The notes: a model not told the origin generated them from the sequence alone. Positions 31,715-43,100 are shown, numbered from the stretch's first letter. The stretch is 64,000 nucleotides of DNA from Lepraria neglecta (GCA_033220425.1 CM065648.1:5084001-5148000), one strand, 5' to 3'. A program made the numbers and translations.

Positions 31715-32248
31715 GAGCGGGTAAGGAGGACTGGGGCGACAGAAAGGATGTTTTAAGCCTGTCAACCGCAGTACCGTAGAAATACATATACAGGGGCCTA
31801 TAATTCATAACGGCTGAACAAAGTAAAGCGTCCTTGCCTATCAGCATAGAACCGAGAGTTGATTACCAATTCAACACACTTGAACTTGGAAGAGGAAGTC
31901 GTGGGCAAATGATGGTACTGGAGTCTTGTACTGTAGCTCTTTGCTCAGCAGGAGTCAAAAGATGCCCTCGTACATTGCAAGGTCGCAATGCCTCACCAGG
32001 ACCGGATATCTTAGTGTATAAGCCTTGATGGACCACTCAAGTCATTAATCCCGGTATGGGGCTAACTCTCTTAAATATCCTTGCATTGAATTCCACAAGA
32101 TTGTAGTTGAAAGAATAGCCTGCCATTGACGCTAAATTATTAGCGTCTCTTAGCTTACCGCGATGTTCTTAGCGTGCCTCGGTAAGAAATGCTTAGCCTT
32201 TGTTAGCTCTAGGATGCATCGACTAGGACACGAACAGGCCTCTTAAAA

Positions 32249-32523
32249 AGAAGAACGCAAAACAGCAACACCATTGTACCAGCGCCATTAGGAATCGAAC
32301 CTAATACCATTAAGTATCAACCTAGAACCACGACCACAACCAACAGGCGTCCGCCCCGGACGGTAAGCCAACCAAATGAACATTTCGCAGGATCACTGCA
32401 AACCAACGGCTGTTCCCGGGTAAGAACTTTAAAGACCTGCGGCTAATGGCGCTGCCAAAGAAGAACGCAAAACAGCAACACCATTAGGAATCGAACCTAA
32501 TACTATTAAGTATCAATCTGGAA
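32249..32523. repeat. Duplicated segment containing a tRNA T-arm-like sequence
   Basis: AAGAAGAACGCAAAACAGCA followed by ACACCATT and AGGAATCGAACCTAATAC occurs near 32,250–32,330 and again near 32,458–32,523; the first copy has 14 extra bases (GTACCAGCGCCATT). Read on the reverse strand it contains TTAGGTTCGATTCCTAA, like a tRNA T-arm (box B). No acceptor or anticodon stem fits around it, so I call it only a repeat. Confidence 0.55.
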
Positions 32524-32883
32524 CCACTTAACAGTCACTGCACATTTGCTGCTCAGCGCATTGTCATACACTTTGCCACATCCAGTATCTCTGAATGTCA
32601 CAGGAAGCGAAATCCTGCCTTCGACGACGCTAGAATCCTTCGACGAATAACCTATCCAGTCCGGACATGAGAGCTTTCTGAGCACGTTGAAATCTAGCAT
32701 ACTTTAGACGAAGGAGCGCATGCTGACATGAGAACTAATCGACGGGTATGAGCCGAGTTGCTGACTTGGCGTAATGATCTGTTGCCTAGCCAGACAATCG
32801 AGGTAAAAACACACCTAGTCACAAACACAAGCCTTGAGCAACCATAATGACCACCTCCTTTAACTTCCGAATCATATGCCTGA

Positions 32884-33007
32884 ATTACTGTTCATCATTG
32901 GACGCCTCGGCGAAGCAATGCAGCGTTTGTAATCGACCGGCCTGCATTACTGTTCATCATTGGACGCCTCGGCGAAGCAATGCAGCGTTTGTAATCGACC
33001 GGCCTGC
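32884..33007. repeat. Perfect 62-bp tandem duplication
   Basis: The units 32,884–32,945 and 32,946–33,007 (starting ATTACTGTTCATCATTGGAC) are identical. Perfect identity points to a very recent slip or duplication. Confidence 0.9.
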
Positions 33008-33216
33008 ATTCTCCCGGCTCAGGGATAGAGATCAGTAATACAAATTCCCGGTGTTTCTTGACTTTTGTATAAAGCCTTGCTGCTTCCCTATACATCTTAG
33101 CCACATACTTCCTGCCATCAATCGATCATAAACCGTTCCAAATTCTCATTTCAACCCTCCGCCTCATATAAAATAACCCAGCCCGTCTATTCAAGCACCA
33201 ACCCAGCATCTTCACC

Positions 33217-34070
33217 ATGGCAGAACAAGACAGCCGCATCGAGGCTTTCATACCACGAAACCAGTACACCCAACCCTCTCGCCACTCCATCTCTCACCCA
33301 CTGACGTCCCCTCCACAGAAAATATGCCGAAACCCACACCCCACAACCACTGTGGTCCGACTTGGCAAAAATGGTCAACCCGGCCAGCGCCATGATCATC
33401 GGTACACATCTATTTCTTACTAGTCTTCAAATTCCAGCTAACCGATTCTAGTCTCCTGCTTCGATCCCCGCCAAGATCCCCGCACATTCTTCGGCTTGCA
33501 GCCAGGAGGTATGTTCATAGAAATATGTCCATCCCCTTCAACACGGAGGTTATGTCTTGCTGCTGACACAGCCCTCGCAGAAGCGGCAATAATTGCCAAC
33601 GCAGGCGGTAGAGTTGATGCTGATGTCATCAGGAGTATCATAGGGCTCGACGCACTGGCTGATGCCAAGGGAGGCGTGACGAGTGTTATCGTGGCTCATC
33701 ATACCGGTGCGCAGCCCTTACCTCGAACTTTGAAAAAGAATTGCCCTCTAATGATGTATTGTCCCGTATAGATTGCGGCATGACGCATATCAAGGATGAT
33801 GAGATAAAGGCGATTTTGAAAGAGAGAGCACCGGCGAAGAACGGCGAGATTGACGGGTTGAAGTTTGGAGAGATTACAGAGTAAGTCGCTTTCTCGCTAC
33901 CTACGGACTTTTTGGAACACTTGTCTGATATGGGAACTCGTAGTCTGAAGCAGGCTGTGATTGATGATATGAAAGTCGTGAAAGCTTCGCCATACTTGAG
34001 GAAAGACTTGAAGGTCTTGGGATATTTATTTGATATCACTTCCGGCAAGGTGGAGGAAATCAAAGCTTAG
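33217..34070 (+). CDS. Beta-class carbonic anhydrase-like protein, six exons
   Basis: 182 residues, converting CO2 and water to bicarbonate if active. Exons: 33,217–33,263, 33,319–33,401, 33,452–33,508, 33,581–33,706, 33,772–33,880 and 33,944–34,070. Five introns of 50–72 nt all have GT-AG ends, and every phase fits. Zinc ligands are visible as C46 in VSCFDPRQDP, H103 and C106 in AHHTDCGM; the Asp/Arg dyad is D48 and R50. FFGLQPGE, IIANAGGRV and FGEITDLKQAV are also typical of the short fungal group. It has no targeting signal, so the cytosol is likely. The gene is very intron-dense for its size (about one intron per 30 codons). The two-cysteine, one-histidine zinc site is complete, so it is probably active. 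Confidence 0.93.
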
Positions 34071-34430
34071 AGAGGGTCAAAGAATGATGAATCTACATTC
34101 GCTATGGTGATATAGCAACCACTATAATATACTGAATCTTGCCATCATTGTTGCCGATGAATCACTTAACACAATATGCCTCAGCATTCTTTCTTATCAG
34201 TTCCCTATATCAAGGCCATTCAAATCCCAATGCAAAAGCTCACTCAAATCTTCGAACATCCATGGGTACGCTAGCTCGGAGCCAGACCACAACAGGCATC
34301 ACCTTAAAGTCGTCTTAAGCTCCGTCGGACGTACAACAGTCAAGCATGAGGTTAACAGCTGACTCAGACCAGCCCTCGAAAACCTTTTCCCTTGTAAAGG
34401 ACCAGCTTGCTCATCTGCGAGGTTACATCA
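34071..34430. other. Convergent intergenic region
   Basis: 360 bp between the 3' ends of the carbonic anhydrase gene (forward) and the next reverse gene. I see no gene or structure in it. Confidence 0.4.
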
Positions 34431-35487
34431 CTAGTCAAAGTATCTTGCCCAACTCGGATCGTCGAACTTGAACCACGGCGGGTTCGCGTTAGCGACATTC
34501 CCAGCGAGAGGAATATCCTGCCGCGGTTTAGGCACTAGAATCGCTCTCGATGTGACTGACTTCAGAGGATCAGGGGTGTATCCTGTGGCCGTCACGTTCA
34601 TGGCGTATTCGTATTGCCAAGTCCATTGTTTGATAACAGGTTGGAGTGGTGTTGGGTTGCTGCCCACTTTTTCAGAGAGAAGTCTGTTGACGTCCTGATC
34701 ATAAAGACTGATTAAGAAGACTTCTCTCACAGAGACGCCTGTGAGAGCGTGCTTTGTCTTTGTTTTGTCGAATGCGACTATCGGTACACTGCATGCAAAA
34801 CGAAGAGTCAGTCTCGCCATTGTTCCAAGGCGCAAATTGAGAAGACATGGCCCCGGAAGTTACATCGCAACTCGGGCTGTGGTAGGAAGTGGGAAGGTAT
34901 GGTTCTGAAAAGACGTACCTGAAAGTAGGATTATCCTCCATAACATAAGTCTCCATCTGGTCAGCCTTCATCACCTTGCCTTCGCACGTATCCCTGTACC
35001 AAGGATGTTGTTTCAGATTAGTCTGATCAGCGTCCAACCAAGGCCCATTCACGCTCCCATTCTGGCCTCGTGGCGGTTGTCCTCCGGGTATGAAACTCGC
35101 CCCTCCTCCCGCATACGTGATTCTTCTCGTGGAGCTAAGAAGCGTCTGCACAAGGCCAACCGTGTGTCCCAGTCTTCTATCACCGGCAGCTGGTTTCACA
35201 TTGACAGCAAATTTCTGCCAGACTTTGAAGTCGAATAACCAGTTCTCGCTGTCTTGCTTGATCTCAAGCCCGCTTAGCGGTACATTGCCACCGTTCGCTT
35301 CAGTTGTGATCAAGGTGTCGCTTCCTACTGGCTGGTTTGGAAATCCTGGTGTCAAAGGCCCGTCTGTGGGCGAGATCTGGCTGTTGGCGCCAGGATTATG
35401 GGGAGCAGGGGGAGCAGAACGGAGGGCAGAAGTGGCTACGCCGTAAAGTATAGGCGCAAGAATTTGGGCACCGGCACTGGTAGCCAT
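34431..35487 (-). CDS. Hypothetical protein, two exons
   Basis: 308 residues from the ATG at 35,487 (MATSAGAQILAPILYGVATS). Exon 1 is 34,919–35,487 and exon 2 is 34,431–34,788, with a 130-nt intron (GTACGT…TGCAG) and matching phase. The N-terminus is Ala-rich but not a convincing signal peptide. A Pro/Gly-rich linker (SPTDGPLTPGFPNQPVGS) follows, then KQDSENWLFDFKVWQKFAVN, HPWYRDTCEGKVMKADQMET and, in exon 2, VREVFLISLYDQDVNRLL and QPVIKQWTWQYEYAMNVTAT, ending PSWARYFD. The Trp/Tyr-rich beta pattern suggests a compact domain, but I do not recognise it. Confidence 0.72.
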
Positions 35488-36247
35488 TTTCGGGGGTGAG
35501 GTAGGAGACAGTAACAGGTGCTGGTCATTAGTAATTCCTAGAAGAGATCAAAATGCAGAGAAAAGAAGTCGAAAGATATGTAGATTCATCTCATGTGTGT
35601 CGAAGTCCTTTGTCAGCCTTACCGGTGTTCACAAGATGACTGAGCTGGCTTACTCAGACTTACCAGAATGCCAGCTCTTGAAGTTGCCAATCATCGACGT
35701 ACAAGCTGCTGTTTCTCGCGACGAGCATCTGCATTTGGAACTTGCTGCCAAGATGCTATATAGCATCCGTCAACCTTGCACTTCTTCGGCTTATTTAGCT
35801 TACTCCGCTAGACCCTAGTGCTGATTTTTGAGATAACTGGTGGTAGTCGCAGCATCATTGATCAATTTATCATCGCTTCCGCCTACTTTGACTTAGTTAC
35901 TTAAGGTCTTAGCCCGACTGTAAGCTATGTCTATTCGAGCATGGAGTTCTTTAGCGATTGAGCAAAAGCGCTCGAATTTGCTGGGTGACAATCAACCTAA
36001 ACCATGCATTCTAAGATCTTGTTGGCAGTTTCAAGACCACCTAGGCCTACCATGATGGTAGGCATAGCTTGAAGTTGAGGGTCGGTCTCGGCAAATAGAT
36101 GATGACGTCTGTCGACAGATATTCGCTCATTGCATCACTCACAAGTGCTTCGTAAATCTACCACTCATACATCACGCACAACCTCTTGACACACATAGAA
36201 TACCAATACCAGAACCAAAACAACAAAAAGCCACCCTTCGCACCAAT
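35488..36247. other. Divergent intergenic region
   Basis: 760 bp between a reverse gene and the small forward gene at 36,248. The forward open stretch at 35,597–35,818 shows no domain. The last 70 bp are rich in CAA/CCA runs, as in many fungal leaders. Confidence 0.4.
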
Positions 36248-36731
36248 ATGTCCAAAACGCCAGGCGGCCAAGCCGCAAGCGAGAAGTTTCTCAAGAAGGA
36301 AGCGCAAAGTACGACTCACCCCATCGTTACACTTTCCCTATCCAAACTCATGCACGCCTTCCCCACTGCTACTCCGCCCGGCTGACTATCTGCCAGAGCA
36401 TGGTGAAGGAGCTCCCAATGCTCCAGGCCACACAGACGGTCAAAAGCCTGGCGAAGCAGTACGTTTTTTCCCAACTCGGGCCACTGTCTGAGTCCTTAGA
36501 CATGTTGCGGGAGCGATGACTTAGGCTGTCCTCCCCAACATATCTCACAACACTGTCTTATATCTGCAAAGAGTAATACTAACTCCGAGATCTCCGCAGC
36601 CTGTGGCGTCTGACTCAGGTAGCACGAATGTAGGAATTGAGAAGGGGACGAATCAGCCTGGAGAGAAGGGAGTGGAGGGGGAACCGGTGGGAAGTGTGCC
36701 GGAGAATTTGAAGGAGACCAGGGGAACGTGA
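36248..36731 (+). CDS. Small hydrophilic protein, three exons
   Basis: 84 residues. The ATG at 36,248 opens MSKTPGGQAASEKFLKKEAQ. Exons are 36,248–36,308, 36,397–36,458 and 36,600–36,731. Intron 1 is 88 nt with a GGCTGAC branch site and CCAG; intron 2 is 141 nt with ACTAAC and CGCAG. Phases fit throughout. The protein is rich in Gly, Glu, Lys, Pro and Thr (HGEGAPNAPGHTDGQKPGEA, then EKGTNQPGEKGVEGEP) and has no Cys, no membrane segment and no predicted fold. The composition resembles LEA- or conidiation-type stress proteins, but that is only a similarity of make-up. It sits about 240 bp from the mobile-element block. Confidence 0.62.
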
Positions 36732-38264
36732 TGGAGAGGAGATGCAAGCTGGAGGGGCTCGGTTGAGACGACATTTCTGGACCGCTATGCTTAATCTAGC
36801 GAGTTTGAGTTGGAGGATGTAAGCACCCAGTACATCATGGATGTCACCAAGCCATCTCCGTGCAACATACGCCAAACCTCCCACTCTTGTGAGGCGGAAA
36901 GCAATCGAATGGCTTGAAACCCCCGTCTCGGTTCACTTGCCAAGCTTTTTCGGCATAGTTGCTCGTCTTCAATTAGAAGATTTCCCGAGGAAATGCCGCG
37001 CCCGGCGAAATGCCGCACTTTACAATTCGGTATTAGAATATTGTTTTCGTTGTTAATCAACAACTATAATGATTAATAGAATATATATTAAATCTAGTAT
37101 AAATAGAAAGTATATATACGATATCTGACCCTAAAAACCTTATATAGTAAAACGTCCTGGGCGCTAGACCCTTCTTCTAGTCGAGATAGTTAAAACTACT
37201 TCCTCTACCTCTTTAGCGATAATAATATAAGTAGATAGCTTTACCTTCTTCTTTCGAGTCTTTTAAATCTTATTAGACCCTATATACTACTTCTATAGCC
37301 CGAGCTATCCCTTAGGATATCTATTTGCTACTTTATATAACTCCTTCTAAGCCTACTTCTTAGTGGCCTTTACTACCTTTACTTCTATAGTTAATCGCCG
37401 CTTCTCTAGAGCGATTACTATCTTTTATAGCTTCTTCTCTTCTTTCTATAGCTTTTTAGTAGTAGCTTATTATCGCTTCTCGCTAATATCTAGCTAGCGT
37501 TATACTTCTTCTTTCTCTTTTACTACTTAAAATTCTCTAGTAGTCTATACTCGCCTAGGACTAAAGAATTAAGTGCCTAAGTCCTCTTTCCTAAGTAAAT
37601 TAAGGTATTTACCTCTCTTTCTCCTCTTCTTTTCGTCCTAAAAGGTATTATAGAGCCCTTTAATTATATATTTATTAATAGAATCCTAAATAGTAGGTAT
37701 TCGTTAGCCCGGAAGATCTTTACTAGTAATAGCTTCGTAGACGTAATATTATATACTCGCTGCGTATAGCGAATAGTATAGCTTATTATTAGTATTTTTG
37801 GTGACTAAGAAGAAGCCTCGATTATCTATAGTATAATAATATTAAGTACAAGGCTTGGATTATAAGGCCAAATACTAGTTTTTTCGAAGGTAGAAGTAAT
37901 ATTTTTCTCCGAAAATACCTACTACTATATAGGGAAGAAAACGCTCTAAAAGGCTTTTTTTAATATATTTATTATGCCTAGACTATCGAACATTAGTCTA
38001 TTTAGTCTATTAGTATAGAAGGTTACTAATAGTATAAATAGAGAAATATCTAGAGACTATAAACGATATATAGAATACGAAGATAGAATTAGGAGAAGAA
38101 TACGTAAGTTATCGTTATAGCCCGGAAAGATATAGGATAGTATAGGATATTGGCTCTCTTACCCATCTCGGGGTATAGTATAATATCAAGGTCTAAAATC
38201 CCATACCATTAGTAGGAGGTATAGGATCTCAATAGGATATCCTACGGTATGGGATATTGGTGGG

Positions 38265-41200
38265 ATTATCTAATAGTACGAGATATTTTCGGGATATCCT
38301 AGTGGCGGATAAGATAAGACCTATATAAAGTATACTTAGAATTTCTAGTTATTATTCTAGTTATCAAAACTTCAATTTTTTTTAAATATTCTATAATTCT
38401 ATATTTTCTACTAGAATAGAAGTAAGCCCTAGTACGCGCACGGTCCTACTATCCGCACACTCTACTAATAATAACGCGAAAAATTTCAATACCCGATATC
38501 TTGATTAATATAAGTCCAATTAAGGACGCCCTAGAGGTATTAGAATCCCAGAAGTTATCTAATTATACTACTACTATTAGATTGTTCGGTATTAATAGGA
38601 CTATACTCTTACGGCGTTATAGAGATATTATAGATACTATAGATAAGAAAGCTAATAAAGCTTGATTACTTATAATATAGTAAGAGAAAACCCTTACTAA
38701 GTATATTAATAAGCTTATACTCCGAGGGTTTCCTCCTACTTCTACTATAGTACGTAATTTTACTAAAGATATCTATAAAACTAAGCCGGTAAAGAATTAG
38801 GTTTCCTACTATATAGAACGGAATAGGAAGGAACTCGACTTAGGATTCTAACTAGGCTTTAATCTTAATAGGAAGAAAGTAGATAATTATTATAAATATA
38901 ACCTCTATTTTAAGAAGGTAATTAATCCTAAATAGTAATATTCTTATATTAATATAGAGTAGATAGCTTCGAAAATAGCTTAATATAATATACTCCTAGA
39001 AAATATAGATAATATAGATAAGAAAAGCTTCTTAATTAGTATCCTTTAGAAGACTAAGAGGGTATTCTCTAAAGGTCTTGAAATAAGAGGTACTAGCTAG
39101 GATAGGAATAGGGAATAGATTATAGTCGTGGCTATAATTTCTATAAATAGATCCTATCTCCTACTATCTATTATCTACTAAGCCAAAATAGATAATATAT
39201 AAGACTCCTAGCTAGAGGATTTTAATAACTAGGAAGCCTATTTTATATCTTCTCCTACTAGCTAGACTAATAACTTATTAGGTATCTCTTAGTTAACTAA
39301 GGTTTTTAATAGGTATACTAAGGGAAAGGTATAGAATAGGAGAGACTATAGGCTTCTTCTAGTTAATAGGTATAGAAGCTATCTAAATATACCGTTCTTA
39401 GACTAGTGCGATTAATACAAGATTATTATAGCCGTATATCCTCTATATTCAACTTATTAGCTATAGCTACTAGATATAAGCTTATTTAGTCCCTTAGTAA
39501 ATCTTTCTTCTAATAACAGATTATAAGGAAATTCGGAGCAATTCCGCACTTGCAGCCAATCAGATTGGCCCTATATTCTGTATTCCCTCTCTCGGCTAGC
39601 GCCTTTAACTACCAAAACTTGAATTCGTATCGTAACTTCTTCGCACTACTTCCCCGCGCCCTGTATATCATATAATATCAAGATGATTTCATATGTTTTG
39701 GAGTCAACCATTAGCTTACTTGCGTATCAAGAATTTTTAGAATCGGCCTATTTACGCAATAGTTATGAGTAAAAGAAGCGTTTTCGCCATGTTTTATATA
39801 TACCGCGAGCTCGGTAGCAAATGCCAAGCATTGAGCTAAATGCGCACCGTAACTTCTTTGCAGTACTTCCCCGCGCCATATACGTTATATAATATCAAGA
39901 TGATTTCATAAGTTTTGGAACCAAGCATGCGCTTTCTAACATCGTCGAAATTTTCAAAATCGGTCTATTTGCGCAAAAGTTATGAGCAAAAGAAGCGTTT
40001 TCGCCATGTTTTTCTGGCGGTGCCAGATGCCAAGCACTGAGCTTGGCACCCCCGGACCCTGGAACATCAAAAGTTGAATGCGCACCGCAACTTCTTCGCA
40101 GCAATGCCCCGCGCCATATACGTCATATAATACCGAGATAATTTCATAAGTTTTGGAACCAAGCATGCGCTTTCCAACGCCGTTCGAATTTTGAAATTTA
40201 GTTGAAATTTGGCTAAGTAAAGCCTCAAAAACATGTTTTTGCCTGCGGAGTTCCCTGAAGCTACCACCGCAGTCACCCCCGAAGTGCCTCCGGAGCACTC
40301 AATTAATTAACCCTTAATAACTTCCGATATATTAGAGCTAGGGCTTAGCTTTATATATATAATATATACTATAAATAGAGGGCTTTCTAATTCCGCTTAA
40401 ATTTTAAAATCGAGTATAAAATAAGCGAGATATAGTAGTTTTTACGGTAATCTTCTGTGAAGATTACGGGTACTAACTTGTAGATATATAATATATAAGA
40501 GCTTTGTAAGCTAAATAAGAGATACTTCTTTAGCTTATTTTGGCCTACTTATTTATAAGTATTTAGTCTAAAGAATATAGTAAGTAGGTAGTTAAAGACA
40601 GGCCTGCTTCCTTTTAATCTAGAGTAAATTCTAAGTAAACTTCAAGAAAGATAATTAATAACGCGTAATTCAAGTAGCTCTCTAAGCTTAACTACCCTCT
40701 TAGATAATAATTAGATTAAGGTATATCGCCTTATTAAATTAGTAGTTAGCGATATAATTAGGCTAGAAGTCCGCAAGCTCTTAAATACCCTAGAATAGCT
40801 TATAGCTAAGAATTTAATCCTCGAAGTAGAAAACTAAGGTCTTAGGAGGGTAGTATTTATTAAAAAGAAGAAAAGAATACGTACTAAGCTACTATTTAAT
40901 ATACTTAGAGATAATTTAAAAAGCTTATAGTTTAGCCTAACTAAAATATAATAGGCTAGAGAGCTTATAGTAGTTAAAGAGAATAAGAAAGCTAAGCTTA
41001 TAGAGTAAAAAATAATAGAGAAAGAAGAAAGATAGATATAAAAGGAGGCTAAGGCTATAGAGGTAGCCTAGAGGAAGGTTAAGAGGTAATAGGCTTAATT
41101 CTAGAAGACTTAAGTATTAAAGGAAAAGAAGGCTACTAAAGAGGAGGCAAGGCTTACTAAATAGGCTATATAATAGATCTAAATAGGCCTTAAAGAGTAA

Positions 41201-41654
41201 GCCAAAGGGTATAAGAAGAAGATTCCCGCTATACTAATACAGGAAGATATAGTTATAATTAAAAATTCTACTGCTAAAGAGGAGGTAATAGAAATTAAAA
41301 AGGGGAGGTTAGGGAGGCTACGGAAGCTTCCGATACAATTCCAGTAGTTATAGCAGTAGTTACACGGATTAATATTGATTTAATCTATCTCCAGTATAGA
41401 TTTCAACTCTATATATATATTGGTTATAGTAGGATTTGAAATTTGGCTTGCTGGTGTATATTTGGTAGGGGTGTGCGTATAGTAGGACCGTGCGCGTACT
41501 GGGGCTTACTCCTATCCTATATTATAGAATATTCAAAAAAAAATTGAAATTTTGATAACTAGAATGATAACTAGAAATTCTAAGTATACTTTATATAGAT
41601 CTTATCTTATCCGCCACTAGGATATCCCGAAAATATCCCGTACTATTAGATAAT
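38265..41654 (+). mobile_element. Inner pogo/Fot1-like DNA transposon with about 190-bp inverted repeats
   Basis: Inverted repeats at 38,265–38,460 and 41,468–41,654 match over about 190 bp with mostly transition differences, both ending in a GTGTGCG/GTCCTACTAT block. The forward strand shows pogo-type transposase pieces: a helix-turn-helix region near 38,540–38,640, LILRGFPPTSTIVRNFTKDI near 38,715, the CENP-B-like basic part, LFSPLVN near 39,480, then KRYFFSLFWPTYL and LKTGLLPFNLE near 40,520–40,610 and a Lys/Glu-rich coiled coil to about 41,200. A Helitron-like element (39,502–40,480) splits it within the DDE domain. RIP-like stops occur throughout, so it is inactive. No clean TA duplication can be assigned at its outer ends. 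Confidence 0.8.
39502..40480 (+). mobile_element. Helitron-like non-autonomous element, copy 1 (979 bp, three internal units)
   Basis: It starts TCTTTCTTCTAATAA after an A and ends ACTAACTTG before a T. The subterminal hairpin is GTAATCTTC, TGT loop, GAAGATTAC at 40,447–40,467, 13 nt from the 3' end. It interrupts the reading frame of the inner pogo transposase, which resumes on the other side. It is less depleted in CpA/TpG than its surroundings. It codes for no recognisable helicase or Rep domain. Confidence 0.7.
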
Positions 41655-42065
41655 CGCCAAGGTAAGTTATTACTTGTATTTTAACGCGGCTGCCTCTTAG
41701 GATATCGTTTAGCCTTTCTAGCGCCTCCGGAGGGTACTTTCGACTAGGCTAAACCTTTTAGCTATCCCTCTAAGGTTAGGCTAATCTTACTGATTTAGAT
41801 TAGTAATCGCGAGCTCGATACAAGCGTCGAGGGTAGATTTATTCATGTTTGAAGGTAATGGTTAGAAAGTAAAAAGATGCGGCATTTCATCGGGTGCGGC
41901 ATTTCCTCGGGAAATCTTCTAGCCCTAGCCCTGAAGAAGGAAACCTCGGCAGGAAACGACTTTGGGTCCACCTACATGGTATATATTTCATGTCTTCTCC
42001 TTATCCTCAATTCAACTATCAATTCGATCGATTGTCTTAAGACCTGCCTCCCTCGAAACTCCAAT

Positions 42066-43050
42066 ATGCCCGAATCAACGAGCGACCGCGCAGTCCTCAC
42101 AGCTCGCTCTATCCCCCACATGATCCTCTCCGATGGCTCCACGTCCTCAATGACCGGTCCCCCACCACCAATGCCTCACTACCTGACCGCTGAAGGACGA
42201 GCTATCAAACGCTTTGCAGTAGAGGGCAACGCAATTCGTACGTCGAGCGTCTCGATGGTACCCTCACTCCCCATCCCCCACTTCCTAATCCATGCTAATC
42301 ACTTACCCTCCAGTAACCGGCGGCGCCGGAACGCTTGCATTGGTGAATGCACGCGCATTACTCGAACACGGTCTCTCAGGCCTCGCACTCTTCGATCTTG
42401 ACCCTTCCCACTCGGGCACGGAAATCGAGAGCCTGAAAGCGGATTTCCCACATGCAGCAATCCATACAGTCAAAGTGGATGTAACGAATGCGGAACAGCT
42501 TACTACGAGCTCACAGCTCGTAGCTCGACAATTGGGAAGCGTGGACATCCTGATCTGCTTCGCGGGTGTAGTAGGCTGTACCCACGCCGTCGACATGAGC
42601 GCCGCAGAATGGAAACGAACACTCGATATCAACACAACCGGCGCATTTCTCAGCGCGCAAGCCGTCGCTAGACAAATGATAGCGCAAGGCACAGGCGGCT
42701 CCATCCTCTTCACAGCATCGATATCCGCGCACCGGACGAACTACCCACAGCCGCAAGCCGCTTACAACGCTTCCAAAGCCGCATTGATCTCTCTGAAATC
42801 GAGTCTAGCGGCTGAATGGGCGGTGCATGGGATAAGAGTTAATAGTCTGAGTCCGGGGTATATGGATACGATATTGAATGAAGGGGATGGGATAGAAGAG
42901 GCGAGGAGGACGTGGGCGGAAAGGAATCCGATGGGGAGGATGGGCGTGCCGGAGGAGTTGACGGGGATTGTGGTGCTGCTGGCTAGTGGCGCGGGGAGTT
43001 ATGTTAATGGTGCGGATTTTGTGGTTGATGGGGGACAATGCTGTTTTTGA
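42066..43050 (+). CDS. Short-chain dehydrogenase/reductase (D-arabinitol/sorbose-type SDR)
   Basis: 302 residues: exon 1 42,066–42,237 and exon 2 42,314–43,050, with a 76-nt intron (GTACGT, GCTAATC branch, CCAG). The start is MPESTSDRAVLTARSIPHMI; the frame is open upstream into the transposon end, but this ATG fits the family. It is an NAD(P)-dependent oxidoreductase with a Rossmann fold: TGGAGTLALVNARALLEHG is the cofactor loop (a variant of TGxxxGxG), then DVTNAEQL, ICFAGVVG, INTTGAFLS, the catalytic serine in FTASISAHRTN and the Y-x3-K motif in AAYNASKAAL, and a SLSPGYMDT substrate loop. GSYVNGADFVVDGG ends it, as usual. The closest group I know handles polyols and ketoses; the substrate here is a guess. 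The gene is intact and near 50% GC between two strongly AT-rich blocks. Confidence 0.93.
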
Positions 43051-43100
43051 AGATCTGGGGTTGGAAAACTAGACAAGGTAAGGCCTTTGTTATATTTCTT

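Larger units (their letters stand above)
31715..33216. other. Intergenic stretch with duplicated segments
   Basis: 1.5 kb without a confident gene. A reverse frame at 32,506–32,700 (DFNVLRKLSCPDWIGYSSKD, ISLPVTFRDTGCGKVYDN) has protein-like composition and two or three cysteines, but no signal peptide or splice partner; it may be the remnant of a small secreted-protein gene. Duplications are listed separately. Confidence 0.35.
36975..41919 (-). mobile_element. Outer pogo/Fot1-like DNA transposon, decayed and nested
   Basis: Terminal inverted repeats of about 48 bp (GAAGATTTCCCGAGGAAATG at 36,975, its complement ending at 41,919) are flanked by TA on both sides (36,973–36,974 and 41,920–41,921), the target duplication of the Tc1/mariner-pogo group. 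The coding strand is reverse. An N-terminal helix-turn-helix part is readable at about 41,670–41,850 (IAKRFSLVESTLRRRQKGQT), and the DDE C-terminal part with its coiled-coil tail lies at about 37,140–38,050 (FTLLVTFYTNRLNRL, EKNITSTFEKTSIWPYNP). The region between is missing, and another pogo-like element sits at the gap. It has many stops of the C-to-T type. It landed about 145 bp upstream of the dehydrogenase gene. Confidence 0.82.

Noticed and set aside
32283-32330. Possible tRNA gene from the T-arm-like sequence
   Set aside because: No matching acceptor, D or anticodon stems at tRNA spacing, and the second copy breaks the acceptor side.
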